A DNA stretch of 64,000 bases from Archangium violaceum (lineage in GTDB: Bacteria > Myxococcota > Myxococcia > Myxococcales > Myxococcaceae). Of the stretch, positions 51,143-60,320 are shown piece after piece (position 1 is the first letter of the stretch; each line of letters starts with the position of its first letter). A program made the translations under genes and the position numbers. The notes under the pieces were generated by a model. It did no database searches and had not been told where the DNA came from. It worked only from the letters and a program-made list of their open reading frames with translations. The DNA is taken from NCBI RefSeq assembly GCF_016887565.1, contig NZ_CP069396.1, forward strand, positions 8,910,001 through 8,974,000, written 5' to 3'.

Positions 51143-54100
51143 TCAGGAGGGGCCATGGGCGGACAGCCAGGACCGCACCTCGCGTGCTCGGGGCGCGTAG
51201 GCGGGCGCGCTCCGTGCGTAGGCCTCCTGGGCCTCCCGCGCCAGGGAGAGCGCCCGGGACCGCTCCCCCTGCGACTGCCAGAGGACGCGGGCGAGCGCGA
51301 AGCGCGCCCGGGCCAGGTCGTGCGGGGCCAGCTCCACCCGCGTGGAGAGCGCCACCGCCCGCTCCAGCGGCTCGCGGGCCTCGCGCAGCTGGCCTCCCTC
51401 CACCAGCGCCTCACCCAGCAACGCGAGCGTCTGCGCCACCCGGGGGTGCTCCGCCCCGAGCGACTTCTCGCGCACCTCCAGCGCCCGCCGCAGGTGGAGG
51501 AGCGCCGTAGGTACCCTGCGCAGGCGCAGCTCCACGTGTCCCAGGTTGTACAGCGCGCTGGCCACCTTCGGGTGTCCGGGGCCGAGCGTGGCCTCCCACA
51601 GCTCGCGCGCCGCCTCGAAGTGGGCGCGTGCGTCGAGCAGGCGGCCCGCGTCCATCGCCACCCAGCCCAGGTTGTTGCGCGACAGGGCCACGTCCGGGTG
51701 CCGGGGGCCGAGCTGCGCCTCCTGAAGCGCCAGCGCCTCGCGGTAGTCCGCCTCCGCCCGCGCGAGCTGTCCCAGGTCCGCCCGTGCACTGCCCAGGCTC
51801 AGCAACACGTTGGCCAGCCGCAGCTGCTCGCCGTCCCCTCCCTTGCGCAGACTGGCCAGGGCGCGCTCGTAGTGCGGCAGCGCCTCCGCCAGCTGGCCCT
51901 GCCGCGAGAGCGCGTCGCCCAGGTTCACCCGGATCACGCTGGTGCTGGAGTGCTCCGCCCCGAGGAGGCGCTCGGCCAGCGCGAGCGCCTCGCCGTAGCG
52001 TGCCACCGCCTCGGCCACCTTCCCCTGGAGCCGCAGCGCGGTGGCCACGTTGCTGAGGTGCGCCGCGCATAGCGGATGCTCGTGGCCGTACACCGCCTCC
52101 ACCAGCGCCAGGGCACGCGCATAGTGCCGCTCCGCCTCCGCGTAACGCCCCAGCGCGTTGAGGGCCTGGCCCATGCCGGCCAGGACATCGGCGAGCGCCA
52201 CGTCCTGGGGCCCGCGCGCCCGCTCCAGCAGGGACAGGGCCTCGGTGGCTTCCGTGAGAGCGCGCGCGTACTCGCCCTGCCGGTAGCTGAGGCTGCTGCG
52301 GACGCGGTGCAGCTCCGCGGCCACCTCCAGGGAAGCCTCGGGCCCCAGTCGCTCCAGGGCCGCCTGCGCCATGCGCGCGGTGCGCTGGGCCTCCTTCTCC
52401 AGGCCCATGCCCTGGACTTCCGTATAAAGGAGGCGGTTCCACGCGCGCGCGGCCGTCTCGTCGTCGTGCCCGGCCTCCGCCACGCGCACCGCCTCCTCCA
52501 GCACCTCGCGCGCCGCGGCGAAGCTCCCGGCGGTGCCCCGCAGCTCGCCCAACAACAACAGGGCCCAAGCCAGCGTGGGTCGGTGTCCCAGCCCCCGCAG
52601 TGCCACCACCACCTCTTCCAGCCGGGGCAGCGCACGCTCATGGAACCCGGCCGAGCCCTGCACGCGCAGCCCGTCCAGCTCCCGGCGCAGCGCCGCCAGC
52701 TCCCGCCGGGCCTCCGGGGCATCCGGCAGCGGGTCCACGCGGGCGAGCGCGTCCCGGTCCGCGCACGCTGCCAGGGAGGGGAGCTGCCGCGCGGCCTCGG
52801 ACGCCCTCGTGAGCGTCTCCCGCTCGCCCCCCTCCAGCATCTCCACCAGGACGAGCAACGCCTGGCGCCGGCCATCCAGGCACGCGGCGCGCAGGTCCAT
52901 CAGCCGCTCGGACTGCGCCTGCCGCACGCGCGTGTCCTCGCAGGACTGCCGCTCCTGGGCCACCAGCGCCTGGGCGTAGGCGTCCAGCGCCCGCGTGGTG
53001 GACTCGAAGGCGTCCCCGGGCACCGGAGGCGCCCCCTGACGGAAGCGCTGCTCCAGCCGGGCCCGGCGCGCCGCGTCCCAGGTGCCCTCCAACCGGGCCT
53101 CGAAGCCGGTGCACACCCGCGCGGCGTCACCCCCTGCCAGGCCGAAGCCCGCGGCGACGCTGGCCGCCACCCCCGTGGCCAGCGCCGCCGCCGCCCAGCG
53201 CCAGCGGTGCGCGCGCGCGCCGGACTCGAGCCGGGAGAGGAGCGCGTCCAGGGAAGGGTGGCGCGAGGCCGGCTCGGCGGCCAGGCCCCGCAGCACGGCG
53301 TCGCGCACGGCACCAGACACGCGCGAGCCACGGGGAGGCGGCGTCACCCTCCCCTCGCTTGAGGCCTGGACTCGCTCCCCCGCCGTGTCACCCGCGAAGG
53401 GCCGCTGGCCGAAGAGGGCCTCGTACAGCGCGACACAGAAGCTGAACTGGTCGCTGCGCGCGTCCGCGCGCTGGCCGCGCCACTGCTCCGGGGACATGTA
53501 CGCGGGTGTGCCCAGCCGGACGCCGGAGAGGGTGTCGTCTCCCCGCGCCGGTGCCCGCCGGGTGGGGCCCTCCCCTGCCCCCGCCTCCGGTGGAGTCAGG
53601 GGTGCGGGCACCGCGCGAGCGAGACCGAAGTCGGTGACGCGCACCTGGCCGTCGTCCCCCAGCAGCACGTTGTCCGGCTTGAAGTCGCGGTGCACCAGTC
53701 CCACCGCGTGCGCGGCGGCCAGCCCCTGGCCCGCCAGGAGGAAGCGCGAGAGCACCTCGCGCCACGGCCGCGGCGCCTCCTCCAGCCAGTGGCGCAGCGT
53801 CCGCCCCCGCACCAGCTCCATGGCGAGGAAGACGGTGTCGTCGTCCTGGCCCACGTCATGCACGATGACGACGTTCGGGTGGGACAGCCGGGCCAGCGCC
53901 TGGGCCTCGCGCACCAGCCGCCCGCGCGCCTCCGCGTCCGCCACCGCCCCGGGCTTGAGCAGCTTGAGCGCCACCTCCCGGTCCAGGTCCGGGTCATACG
54001 CGGCGAAGACGACCCCCATGCCCCCCTCGCCCACGCGGCGCAGCAGCACGTAGCGCCCCACGCGAGCCCCGGGCCCCGGAGTACCGCCCGACCCGAGCGG

Positions 54101-54274
54101 CGCCAGGGGCTCCAGGCCCTCCGCGGACAAGGCCCCTTCCTCCCTGAGTCCCGCCACCACCGCGCAGCAGGCCTCGCACCCATCCAGGTGGGCCTCCAGC
54201 CGGGCCACGGCATCCGCGGACAGGCGCCCCTGCTCCCACTCCAGCAGCTCGTTCTCGTCAAGACACGGAGTCAT
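51143..54274 (-). CDS. Ser/Thr protein kinase with anti-sigma-type zinc finger and TPR array
   Basis: A 1043-aa protein. Residues 1-45 form a putative zf-HC2 finger (LEAHLDGCEACCAVV), as in anti-sigma factors. The kinase domain (about 75-335) has GEGGMGVVFAA, VALKLLKPG, VHRDFKPDN (Asp near 195), VTDFGLA and APAYMSPEQ-type sequence. A TM helix (ALATGVAASVAAGFGLAGG) follows, then a long TPR region (about 540-1030) with repeats like LGSARADLGQLARAEADYREAL, each about 42 residues. The ATG at 54274 is my choice. The sigma-like gene follows directly. Inferred: the kinase binds and controls the sigma-like factor. Confidence 0.9.
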   Translation of the reverse strand: MTPCLDENELLEWEQGRLSADAVARLEAHLDGCEACCAVVAGLREEGALSAEGLEPLAPLGSGGTPGPGARVGRYVLLRRVGEGGMGVVFAAYDPDLDREVALKLLKPGAVADAEARGRLVREAQALARLSHPNVVIVHDVGQDDDTVFLAMELVRGRTLRHWLEEAPRPWREVLSRFLLAGQGLAAAHAVGLVHRDFKPDNVLLGDDGQVRVTDFGLARAVPAPLTPPEAGAGEGPTRRAPARGDDTLSGVRLGTPAYMSPEQWRGQRADARSDQFSFCVALYEALFGQRPFAGDTAGERVQASSEGRVTPPPRGSRVSGAVRDAVLRGLAAEPASRHPSLDALLSRLESGARAHRWRWAAAALATGVAASVAAGFGLAGGDAARVCTGFEARLEGTWDAARRARLEQRFRQGAPPVPGDAFESTTRALDAYAQALVAQERQSCEDTRVRQAQSERLMDLRAACLDGRRQALLVLVEMLEGGERETLTRASEAARQLPSLAACADRDALARVDPLPDAPEARRELAALRRELDGLRVQGSAGFHERALPRLEEVVVALRGLGHRPTLAWALLLLGELRGTAGSFAAAREVLEEAVRVAEAGHDDETAARAWNRLLYTEVQGMGLEKEAQRTARMAQAALERLGPEASLEVAAELHRVRSSLSYRQGEYARALTEATEALSLLERARGPQDVALADVLAGMGQALNALGRYAEAERHYARALALVEAVYGHEHPLCAAHLSNVATALRLQGKVAEAVARYGEALALAERLLGAEHSSTSVIRVNLGDALSRQGQLAEALPHYERALASLRKGGDGEQLRLANVLLSLGSARADLGQLARAEADYREALALQEAQLGPRHPDVALSRNNLGWVAMDAGRLLDARAHFEAARELWEATLGPGHPKVASALYNLGHVELRLRRVPTALLHLRRALEVREKSLGAEHPRVAQTLALLGEALVEGGQLREAREPLERAVALSTRVELAPHDLARARFALARVLWQSQGERSRALSLAREAQEAYARSAPAYAPRAREVRSWLSAHGPS

Positions 54275-54416
54275 GAGAAGGGCCGTGAGGCCGTCCAATC
54301 CGGTAAAGATACTTCACCGGAAGACCCGGCTGAAAGGAGGCCACGAAGGGCGGCTCCCGGAGCCAGCAAATCGAAATCACACCCGCGGCGCGGGGTCCCA
54401 CGGGCACCACGCGCGC

Positions 54417-54872
54417 TCAGGAACGCATCGCGGCGGAGATCGGGTCCACATACGGCGCGACGGCGAGCTGCGCCCAGGTGTCGTGGAGCCCGTCGAGGTA
54501 CGTGACCTGGATGCCGGAGAGGTCGGCGCCATCCAGGCAGTTCGCGTTCACGCCGTAGTAATCCCCACCCATCTCCGGGATGTGCCCGTGCCCGAACGCG
54601 CGGATTCCGCACACCTTGCAGAACCGGGCATGGGAGGCCTCGGACCTCGAGTAGTCGCCCAGGACCTCCCGGCCAGAGAGGAGACGGAAGGCCGCCGGCT
54701 TCACGTTGATGCCCCACCACGCGGTCTTGGTGCAGACGGTGCAATTGCACCGGGTCGTCCCCTGGCTCGGGTCGAAGTCCACTTCGAAGCGCACGGCGCC
54801 GCACTGGCAGCTGCCCTTGTACGTCCGGAGGCCAGGGGAGATCGGGGTCTTCGAGGAGGAGGAGTGGCTCAT
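54417..54872 (-). CDS. GFA-family (glutathione-dependent formaldehyde-activating-like) zinc protein
   Basis: A 151-aa protein with the Cys pattern of the GFA/CENP-V fold: GSCQCGAVRFEV, CNCTVCTKT and CKVCG, which hold two zinc ions. Family members include S-hydroxymethylglutathione synthase, but most are uncharacterised; the physiological substrate here is unknown. The ATG at 54872 has GGAG upstream. Divergent from the WYL regulator across about 110 bp, and so a possible target of it. Confidence 0.88.
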   Translation of the reverse strand: MSHSSSSKTPISPGLRTYKGSCQCGAVRFEVDFDPSQGTTRCNCTVCTKTAWWGINVKPAAFRLLSGREVLGDYSRSEASHARFCKVCGIRAFGHGHIPEMGGDYYGVNANCLDGADLSGIQVTYLDGLHDTWAQLAVAPYVDPISAAMRS

Positions 54873-54981
54873 GGCGGGATGCTCCAGGGTGCTGGGCGGG
54901 CCTGCGGGGCTCGCCCGTGTGATGAATAGAAGGTAGGAAGGGTCGCGGACAGATTCGGTCCGCGATGAGAGGAGGCGTACC

Positions 54982-55953
54982 GTGCTCCAGACGTCCGCTC
55001 GGCTGCTGAAGGTCCTGTCCCTGTTGCAGTCCCGCCGCTTCTGGGGAGGCGGCGACCTGGCGCGCGAGCTCGGGGTGACCGAGCGCAGCGTCCGCCGGGA
55101 CGTGGACCGGCTCCGGAGCCTCGGGTACCCGGTGCATGCGGCCGCTGGCGTTGGCGGCGGATATCAGCTGGGCGCCGGGAAGGAGCTGCCCCCGCTTCCG
55201 TTGGAAGACGAGGAGGCGGTGGCCGTCGCCGTGGGGTTGCGCGTGGCGGCGACCGGGCCGGTGAAGGGGTTGGAGGATGCGGCGGTGCGGGCGCTCGGAA
55301 AGCTGGAGCAGGTGCTACCGAAGAGGCTCCGGCGCAGGGTGAACGCCCTGCAGGCCGTGAGCGTGCGGCTCGGCGACGCGGGGCCCACGGTCGACGCGGA
55401 GGCGCTGGCGGTGATCGCCAATGCGTGCCGCGACTCCGAGCTCCTGCGGTTCGACTACAGCAGCCGCGAGGGCTCGGGGAGCACGCGTTCCGTCGAGCCC
55501 TACCGCCTCGTGCACACCAGCTACCGTTGGTACCTCCTCGCCTATGATCTCGACCGGGAAGGGTGGCGGACCTTCCGCGTCGACCGCATCGGTCCGAAGC
55601 CGAGAACCGGGCGTTCCTTCAAGGCCCGCCCGTTGCCCTCCGAGGACGTGGCCGCCTACGTCTCGCAGGCGGTCTCGACGGATGCGTACCGGTTCCGCGC
55701 GCGTGTGACGGTGCATGCCCCCGCTCGCGTCGTCTCCGAGCGGTTGTCCGGCGTGGCTGGACGCATCGAGGAGCTGGATGCGGAGCGCTGTCGGGTCCAC
55801 GCTGGCGCCGACAGCCTCGAGGCGCTCGCGTTCCATCTCGGGTGGCTGGGGCTCGAGTTCGAGGTGCATGAACCCAAGGAGCTCATCGAGCACCTTCGCC
55901 GCCTGTCCGAGCGGCTCGCCCGGGCCGCCCAGCGGACGGAGAGTGGGGCGTAG
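54982..55953 (+). CDS. WYL-domain transcriptional regulator
   Basis: A 323-aa DNA-binding protein. N-terminal HTH_11-type helix-turn-helix (GGDLARELGVTERSVRRDVD, about 22-42) and wing (AAAGVGGGYQLGAG), then a WYL ligand-binding domain (about 145-215; FDYSSREG, EPYRLVHTSYRWYLLAYD) and a C-terminal WCX extension. WYL domains bind nucleic-acid or nucleotide-like ligands. Starts with GTG at 54982 behind GAGGAGG, spacing 7. Divergent from the GFA gene; converges on the GH74 gene. Confidence 0.92.
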   Translation: MLQTSARLLKVLSLLQSRRFWGGGDLARELGVTERSVRRDVDRLRSLGYPVHAAAGVGGGYQLGAGKELPPLPLEDEEAVAVAVGLRVAATGPVKGLEDAAVRALGKLEQVLPKRLRRRVNALQAVSVRLGDAGPTVDAEALAVIANACRDSELLRFDYSSREGSGSTRSVEPYRLVHTSYRWYLLAYDLDREGWRTFRVDRIGPKPRTGRSFKARPLPSEDVAAYVSQAVSTDAYRFRARVTVHAPARVVSERLSGVAGRIEELDAERCRVHAGADSLEALAFHLGWLGLEFEVHEPKELIEHLRRLSERLARAAQRTESGA

Positions 55954-55983
55954 ACCTTCAGCATGCGCGCCTCCGTGCGCCCG

Positions 55984-58900
55984 TCAGGGCTCGATGCCCC
56001 ACTGGAGACCGCCGGAGATGTATCCCGGTGCTCTCATCCAGTCCGAGTACGTCGTGCCGGTTGGAGCAAAGGAGTAATCGCCCACCTGCGTATAGTTGCT
56101 CCAGTCGGACTTCGCGAATCTCACCTGGAGGTCGATGCCCTGCCCGGCCGCGAGACTGCCCGCCCCGCTCGTGAAACCAATCTCGAGATAATGATCGGCA
56201 TCGGGCGCTGGCGTCGGCATCTTGACGAAGGTTCCGGTGACATTCGAGCCTCCAACCTGAGACCAATCACAGAAGAAGCTCTGGGCCCTCTCTCCATCGA
56301 TGGTGTAATAATACCGGATCTTGACCTGGGAGAGCGCCACGGGACTGGTTCCCGTGTTGACCAGCTTGAATCTCGGGTTGATGGTATTGAGCGACGCCGC
56401 GGTGGACCCATTGAACATCTGCACCTTGAGGGACCCCGAGCCCGTGGAGGTGGTATCGATCACCGTGATGGCCAGGACGGGGGCTGTCCCCGCGCTGAAG
56501 TTGAACGTCAGGTTCGTGGTCCCGACAGGCTGGTTGGCCAGATAGCGCTTCGAGAGAGTGACGGTCGAGCCAGAGAGGGTGTAATCCGTACCGGCCACGA
56601 GGATCGCCGTACCATTCTTGATACTGCTCAGCGTGTTCCCATTGAGCGTCATCACCACCGGAATGTCGGCCTGCTTGTCCGTCTTCTTGTCGAAGGAAGC
56701 GCTCGTCGGGTTGATGGTCGACTGATTGACCGGCCCGCTACCAACGGGCTCGCCATAGACGATGCCGCGGCCGTTCGTTCCCACATACACGCGGCCGTAC
56801 ACCCGCGGATCTCCGGTGATGGTCGTGACCCTCGCATACTGATGCTGGTCGTCGTTGATCCTGATCCAGGAAGCGCCCGCGTCGTCCGAGCGGAAGAAGC
56901 CGCGCACACCGTCGATCCTCGCGATGACGTACAGCGCCATGTAGCTCTGTCCCGGGGCCGCCTTCCCGAAGCCAATGCCGTCGGCCTCCTGCACGTTCGC
57001 CAGCTTCGTGAAGGTGGCTCCGGAATCAGTTGAATGCCACAGGCCGTAGGGGCCGGGATTCTCATTGCCGCCAGCGAACCAGACATCTCCCTCGCGGCCA
57101 GGTACGGCCTTCAGGGAAGCGGCCCCACTGCTCGGAAGACCCGCCGCGGCCGTCTGGGTGAACGTGGCACCCCCGTTGGTGCTGACATAGAACCTGCCGG
57201 CCGAGTAGGCGTAGAACCTGCTCGGGTTCACGCGGTCGGACGCGAGCTTCGCCCCCGCCGGGATGCCAGCACTGGCCGTCCACCCATTGCCGCCCGACTT
57301 CGAGTAATACACGCCCACGTCCGACGTGCTCCACACGATGGAGTTGCCATCGGCCGAAACCGCCACCGTCCCTCCGCCCTTCGTTCCGGTCGGTTCGGAG
57401 CTGGCCTTGTACCAGTTCGCGCCTCCGTCATGGGAGAGGCCCACCGACCTGGCATTGGCATCCGACGCGTAGTCCGCCATCCCCACACGGACCATGAAGC
57501 CCGGGTTGAGCTCCGCGTAGTCGATGCCATACGTCGTGCTCCACTGCGGGACGGACATCGTCTTGGAAGGCGGTGTCGTCAGGTCGTCATGGCGGAAGCC
57601 GGAGATATCGCCCAGCGCGCTGATGAGCGGCGCGCCAGACGGAGGGCTGATCAACTCCATGACGGCCGTTTCCTCGATTCCCCTGGCCATGACGGAGATC
57701 TTCACCAGGCCGCCCACATCCCAGGCGGTCAGGTTGTTCGTGCCGTACAGGGTCGCGCCCGTGCCATACATCATCCGGTCGGAGTTGAACGGGTCGATCT
57801 CGAGATCCCCCATCATCCAACCCAGCTTGGGGGAGGGAGTCGGCGGAATGGGTTCAATGCCCATCGTCAACCACGGAGCGCCCGAAATATCATGCGTGTA
57901 CCGGAGCTTCCGGCTCGGGTAACCATCCCAGTCCCAGATCCGGGTCCAGCTCGCACCGCCGTCCCTGCTCCGGAAGATGATGGCGTCAGGCCACCAGGAG
58001 TTCAGCGTGGCGACCATGATCGTGTTCGGGTTGCGCGCATCGACGGCCAGACCGCCGTAACCGAAATAGTTGTCGGAGCTGCTGCTCGGAATGGGGCTGA
58101 TGTTCGTCCAGAGGCCTGTCGCCGTATCGAGCCTCCACACGTCTCCCTTGGCGCCGTCGTATGGGCCGACACCGTCGCTATAGGAGATGTAGAGGCTGCC
58201 ATTGGAGGACAGCTCTCCATGGTGCGGCAGATAGCCGACGGGCTGTCCGGGAACCGCCTCCCAGGTCGCACCGCCGTCCGTGCTGCGGAACACGTTGTTT
58301 TCCTTGTCCGCTACGCCGACGTAGAGGGTCTGCGTCGCGCTGCCGGCCGCACCCGTACGTGGATCGAACGTGATCCAGGCCAACCCGACGATGTCGTTCC
58401 CGTAGGAGTTGGTGGGGTCTTGGACATAGGTACCGGGGTTGGGGAAGCTGGTGACCTTGCTCCAGGTCGCTCCGTAGTCCGTGCTCTTCCAGAGCCCGTT
58501 GCCGCTCCGCGCGCCGAAGAAGAGGATGTTGTTCTTGTTCGGATCGATCACCAGCCGCTCACCCATGGAGCGCCCGGGCATGTTGCCGCCGACTTTGAAT
58601 GGGAGGGGCGTCACCTGCCACGTATCGCCCTTGTTGGTCGACCGCATGATCTGGCCGTTCGTATCCCAGTCATTCGTATAGGTGCCGGTCGCCATGTAGA
58701 CGCGGTTCGGCTCGACCGGGTCGGTCGCCAGGGCATCCACACCGTTCTTGTTCCAATCCACCCAGCCCGTCGAGTCGGAGAGAGGAATCCAACTGGAGGT
58801 CGCGGCATCCCACCGGTACGCGCCGCCAATATCGGTGCGGGCGTAGATCAGATCCTTCTCTTTGGTATTGAAGACGATTCCCGGGATGAACCCACCACCA

Positions 58901-59055
58901 CCACCCGTGACGACGCTACGCCAGGTGTATGCGGCCCCTGGCGCCGCCTGCGCCTTGGACGCCATCCCCAGCAGGATCGCGCTGACCACGACGGTCCACA
59001 GACGAGCAGCAACGCTTCGATTGAGATGTCTCACGAACACAGCCGCGACCCCCAT
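55984..59055 (-). CDS. Secreted GH74 xyloglucanase with X2 and CBM3 modules
   Basis: A 1023-aa exported endo-xyloglucanase. The signal peptide ends near residue 37 (SKAQA). Residues 40-770 are the double seven-bladed propeller of GH74 with repeated SxDxGxTW motifs (STDYGATWSKV, STDGGATWEAV) and the YARTDIGGAYRWD catalytic-Asp region. Residues about 780-867 form an X2/Ig-like module (INPTSASFDKKTD), and about 870-1020 a CBM3 (KVQMFNGSTAASLNTINPRF). It should cut xyloglucan at the plant cell wall. ATG at 59055 lacks a ribosome site; a GTG at 59037 is possible. Shares a regulatory region with the divergent PL3 pectate lyase. Confidence 0.93.
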   Translation of the reverse strand: MGVAAVFVRHLNRSVAARLWTVVVSAILLGMASKAQAAPGAAYTWRSVVTGGGGGFIPGIVFNTKEKDLIYARTDIGGAYRWDAATSSWIPLSDSTGWVDWNKNGVDALATDPVEPNRVYMATGTYTNDWDTNGQIMRSTNKGDTWQVTPLPFKVGGNMPGRSMGERLVIDPNKNNILFFGARSGNGLWKSTDYGATWSKVTSFPNPGTYVQDPTNSYGNDIVGLAWITFDPRTGAAGSATQTLYVGVADKENNVFRSTDGGATWEAVPGQPVGYLPHHGELSSNGSLYISYSDGVGPYDGAKGDVWRLDTATGLWTNISPIPSSSSDNYFGYGGLAVDARNPNTIMVATLNSWWPDAIIFRSRDGGASWTRIWDWDGYPSRKLRYTHDISGAPWLTMGIEPIPPTPSPKLGWMMGDLEIDPFNSDRMMYGTGATLYGTNNLTAWDVGGLVKISVMARGIEETAVMELISPPSGAPLISALGDISGFRHDDLTTPPSKTMSVPQWSTTYGIDYAELNPGFMVRVGMADYASDANARSVGLSHDGGANWYKASSEPTGTKGGGTVAVSADGNSIVWSTSDVGVYYSKSGGNGWTASAGIPAGAKLASDRVNPSRFYAYSAGRFYVSTNGGATFTQTAAAGLPSSGAASLKAVPGREGDVWFAGGNENPGPYGLWHSTDSGATFTKLANVQEADGIGFGKAAPGQSYMALYVIARIDGVRGFFRSDDAGASWIRINDDQHQYARVTTITGDPRVYGRVYVGTNGRGIVYGEPVGSGPVNQSTINPTSASFDKKTDKQADIPVVMTLNGNTLSSIKNGTAILVAGTDYTLSGSTVTLSKRYLANQPVGTTNLTFNFSAGTAPVLAITVIDTTSTGSGSLKVQMFNGSTAASLNTINPRFKLVNTGTSPVALSQVKIRYYYTIDGERAQSFFCDWSQVGGSNVTGTFVKMPTPAPDADHYLEIGFTSGAGSLAAGQGIDLQVRFAKSDWSNYTQVGDYSFAPTGTTYSDWMRAPGYISGGLQWGIEP

Positions 59056-59138
59056 GGCAGATGGACGTGCAATCCTTATCGGACTTTCCAGCCCTCACAG
59101 GATGACCCCGATGATCCGCGAAGTCCAGGAGAAATCGA

Positions 59139-59158
59139 AACGTTACGATTTTTATCGT
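59139..59158. promoter_or_regulatory. Candidate operator (repeat copy 1 plus palindrome)
   Basis: AACGTTACGAT at 59139-59149, continued by TTTT and ATCGT so that ACGAT-N4-ATCGT forms a dyad at 59145-59158. It lies about 85 bp upstream of the GH74 start. Confidence 0.45.
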
Positions 59159-59262
59159 GGCATGACGCGCTGAATCACCGTGGCGCACCGCTCCGAGCGC
59201 AACGCGGTTGAATTTTCGCAGCCAGAACCAAGAGATGCGCTTGCAGCCGTGACACCTCCGGG

Positions 59263-59273
59263 AACGTTACGAT
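59263..59273. promoter_or_regulatory. Candidate operator (repeat copy 2)
   Basis: A second exact copy of AACGTTACGAT, 124 bp from the first and about 120 bp upstream of the PL3 start. It lacks the ATCGT half of the dyad. Confidence 0.4.
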
Positions 59274-59393
59274 GAAGTCGATGGTTGAAAGCTTTCTTGG
59301 AGTTCGGGAAAGCCCGTTCTCATTGGATTCCAGCTTTAACTCGTTATAAAGGGAGCAGCTTCGAATCGCCGAACAGACAAGGAGATGAGAAAC

Positions 59394-60272
59394 ATGCCCA
59401 CCTATAAGACCCTGCGTACCCCTGCCCTGCTGCTCGCCATGGGTGTCTTCGGAACCGGGTGCCTCCTGGACGGAGGGATGACGGAAGAAGAGCTCCTGGG
59501 CGAGGAGACCGGCGCGCTGGAGACCATCTCGACCACGATCCCGACGCCGAGCAATGGCTCCGGTGAGATCAGGACCAGCACGACGCGGTTGAAGAACGCC
59601 GCCAACGGCGGCTCGGACGTCTACGATTTCGCCAACAAGAAGATCGGCGTGAACAACACCGTTGCATGTGACAAGGAGGGTCAGAAGACGGTGTTCGAGG
59701 TCGAGGACGGCGTCACCGTCAAGAACCTCATCATCGCGGGCGGCCTCTCCGCCGGCAATGGCATCGTCTGCCTGGGCAACTGCACGCTCGACCACGTCTA
59801 CTGGGAGGACATCTGCGAGGACGCGGCGACGAATACCAAGGACGGAGCGACGATGACGCTCGACCACGTGATCGCCCTGCACGCCAGTGACAAGGTGTTC
59901 CAGCACAACGCCAAGGGCAACTCCAAGACCATCATCAAGAATTCCTACATCAGCGATTTCGGGAAGCTCTGGCGCTCCTGCGGCGACTGCACGAACAACG
60001 GCGGCCCCCGCAACCTCGTCGTGGACAACGTCAAGGTGGAGGGCATCAAGTCGGCCCTCGCGGGCGCGAACCAGAACTACGGGGACACGGTCACGATCAC
60101 CAACCTGTTCGTCAAGGGCGGCTACAACGCCTCGAAGGACAAGCCGAAGATCTGCACGGAGTTCATCGGCGTCACCAATCACCAAGGCGAGTCGCAGAAG
60201 GTCAACGGCGGCGCGAGCCAGTGGAGCACCGCGACCTGCCGCGTGCGCGTGACCGACGTGCAGAGCTGGTGA
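59394..60272 (+). CDS. PL3-family pectate lyase, lipoprotein
   Basis: A 292-aa enzyme cleaving polygalacturonate by beta-elimination, Ca2+-dependent. The N-terminus has a lipobox (VFGTGC), so it may be surface-anchored. The PL3 parallel beta-helix shows FEVEDGVTVKNLIIAGG, CTLDHVYWEDICEDAATNT, DKVFQHNAKGNS and FGKLWRSCGDC; the many Cys are typical for PL3. I start at the ATG at 59394 (AAGGAG 9 nt upstream); an in-frame ATG at 59385 abuts that site. Divergent from the xyloglucanase gene, so likely coregulated with it. Confidence 0.92.
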   Translation: MPTYKTLRTPALLLAMGVFGTGCLLDGGMTEEELLGEETGALETISTTIPTPSNGSGEIRTSTTRLKNAANGGSDVYDFANKKIGVNNTVACDKEGQKTVFEVEDGVTVKNLIIAGGLSAGNGIVCLGNCTLDHVYWEDICEDAATNTKDGATMTLDHVIALHASDKVFQHNAKGNSKTIIKNSYISDFGKLWRSCGDCTNNGGPRNLVVDNVKVEGIKSALAGANQNYGDTVTITNLFVKGGYNASKDKPKICTEFIGVTNHQGESQKVNGGASQWSTATCRVRVTDVQSW

Positions 60273-60320
60273 AGCTCCGCTGTCACTGCCCTACCCGGAG
60301 GCCCGCGCAGAGGCCTCTGG

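Larger units (their letters stand above)
59056..59393. other. Divergent regulatory region between GH74 and PL3 genes
   Basis: 338 bp without a gene, AT-rich for this genome. It holds two copies of an 11-bp direct repeat, the palindrome in the first copy, and the PL3 ribosome site (AAGGAG, 59379-59384). It must contain both promoters; I could not fix their -10/-35 elements. Confidence 0.6.
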
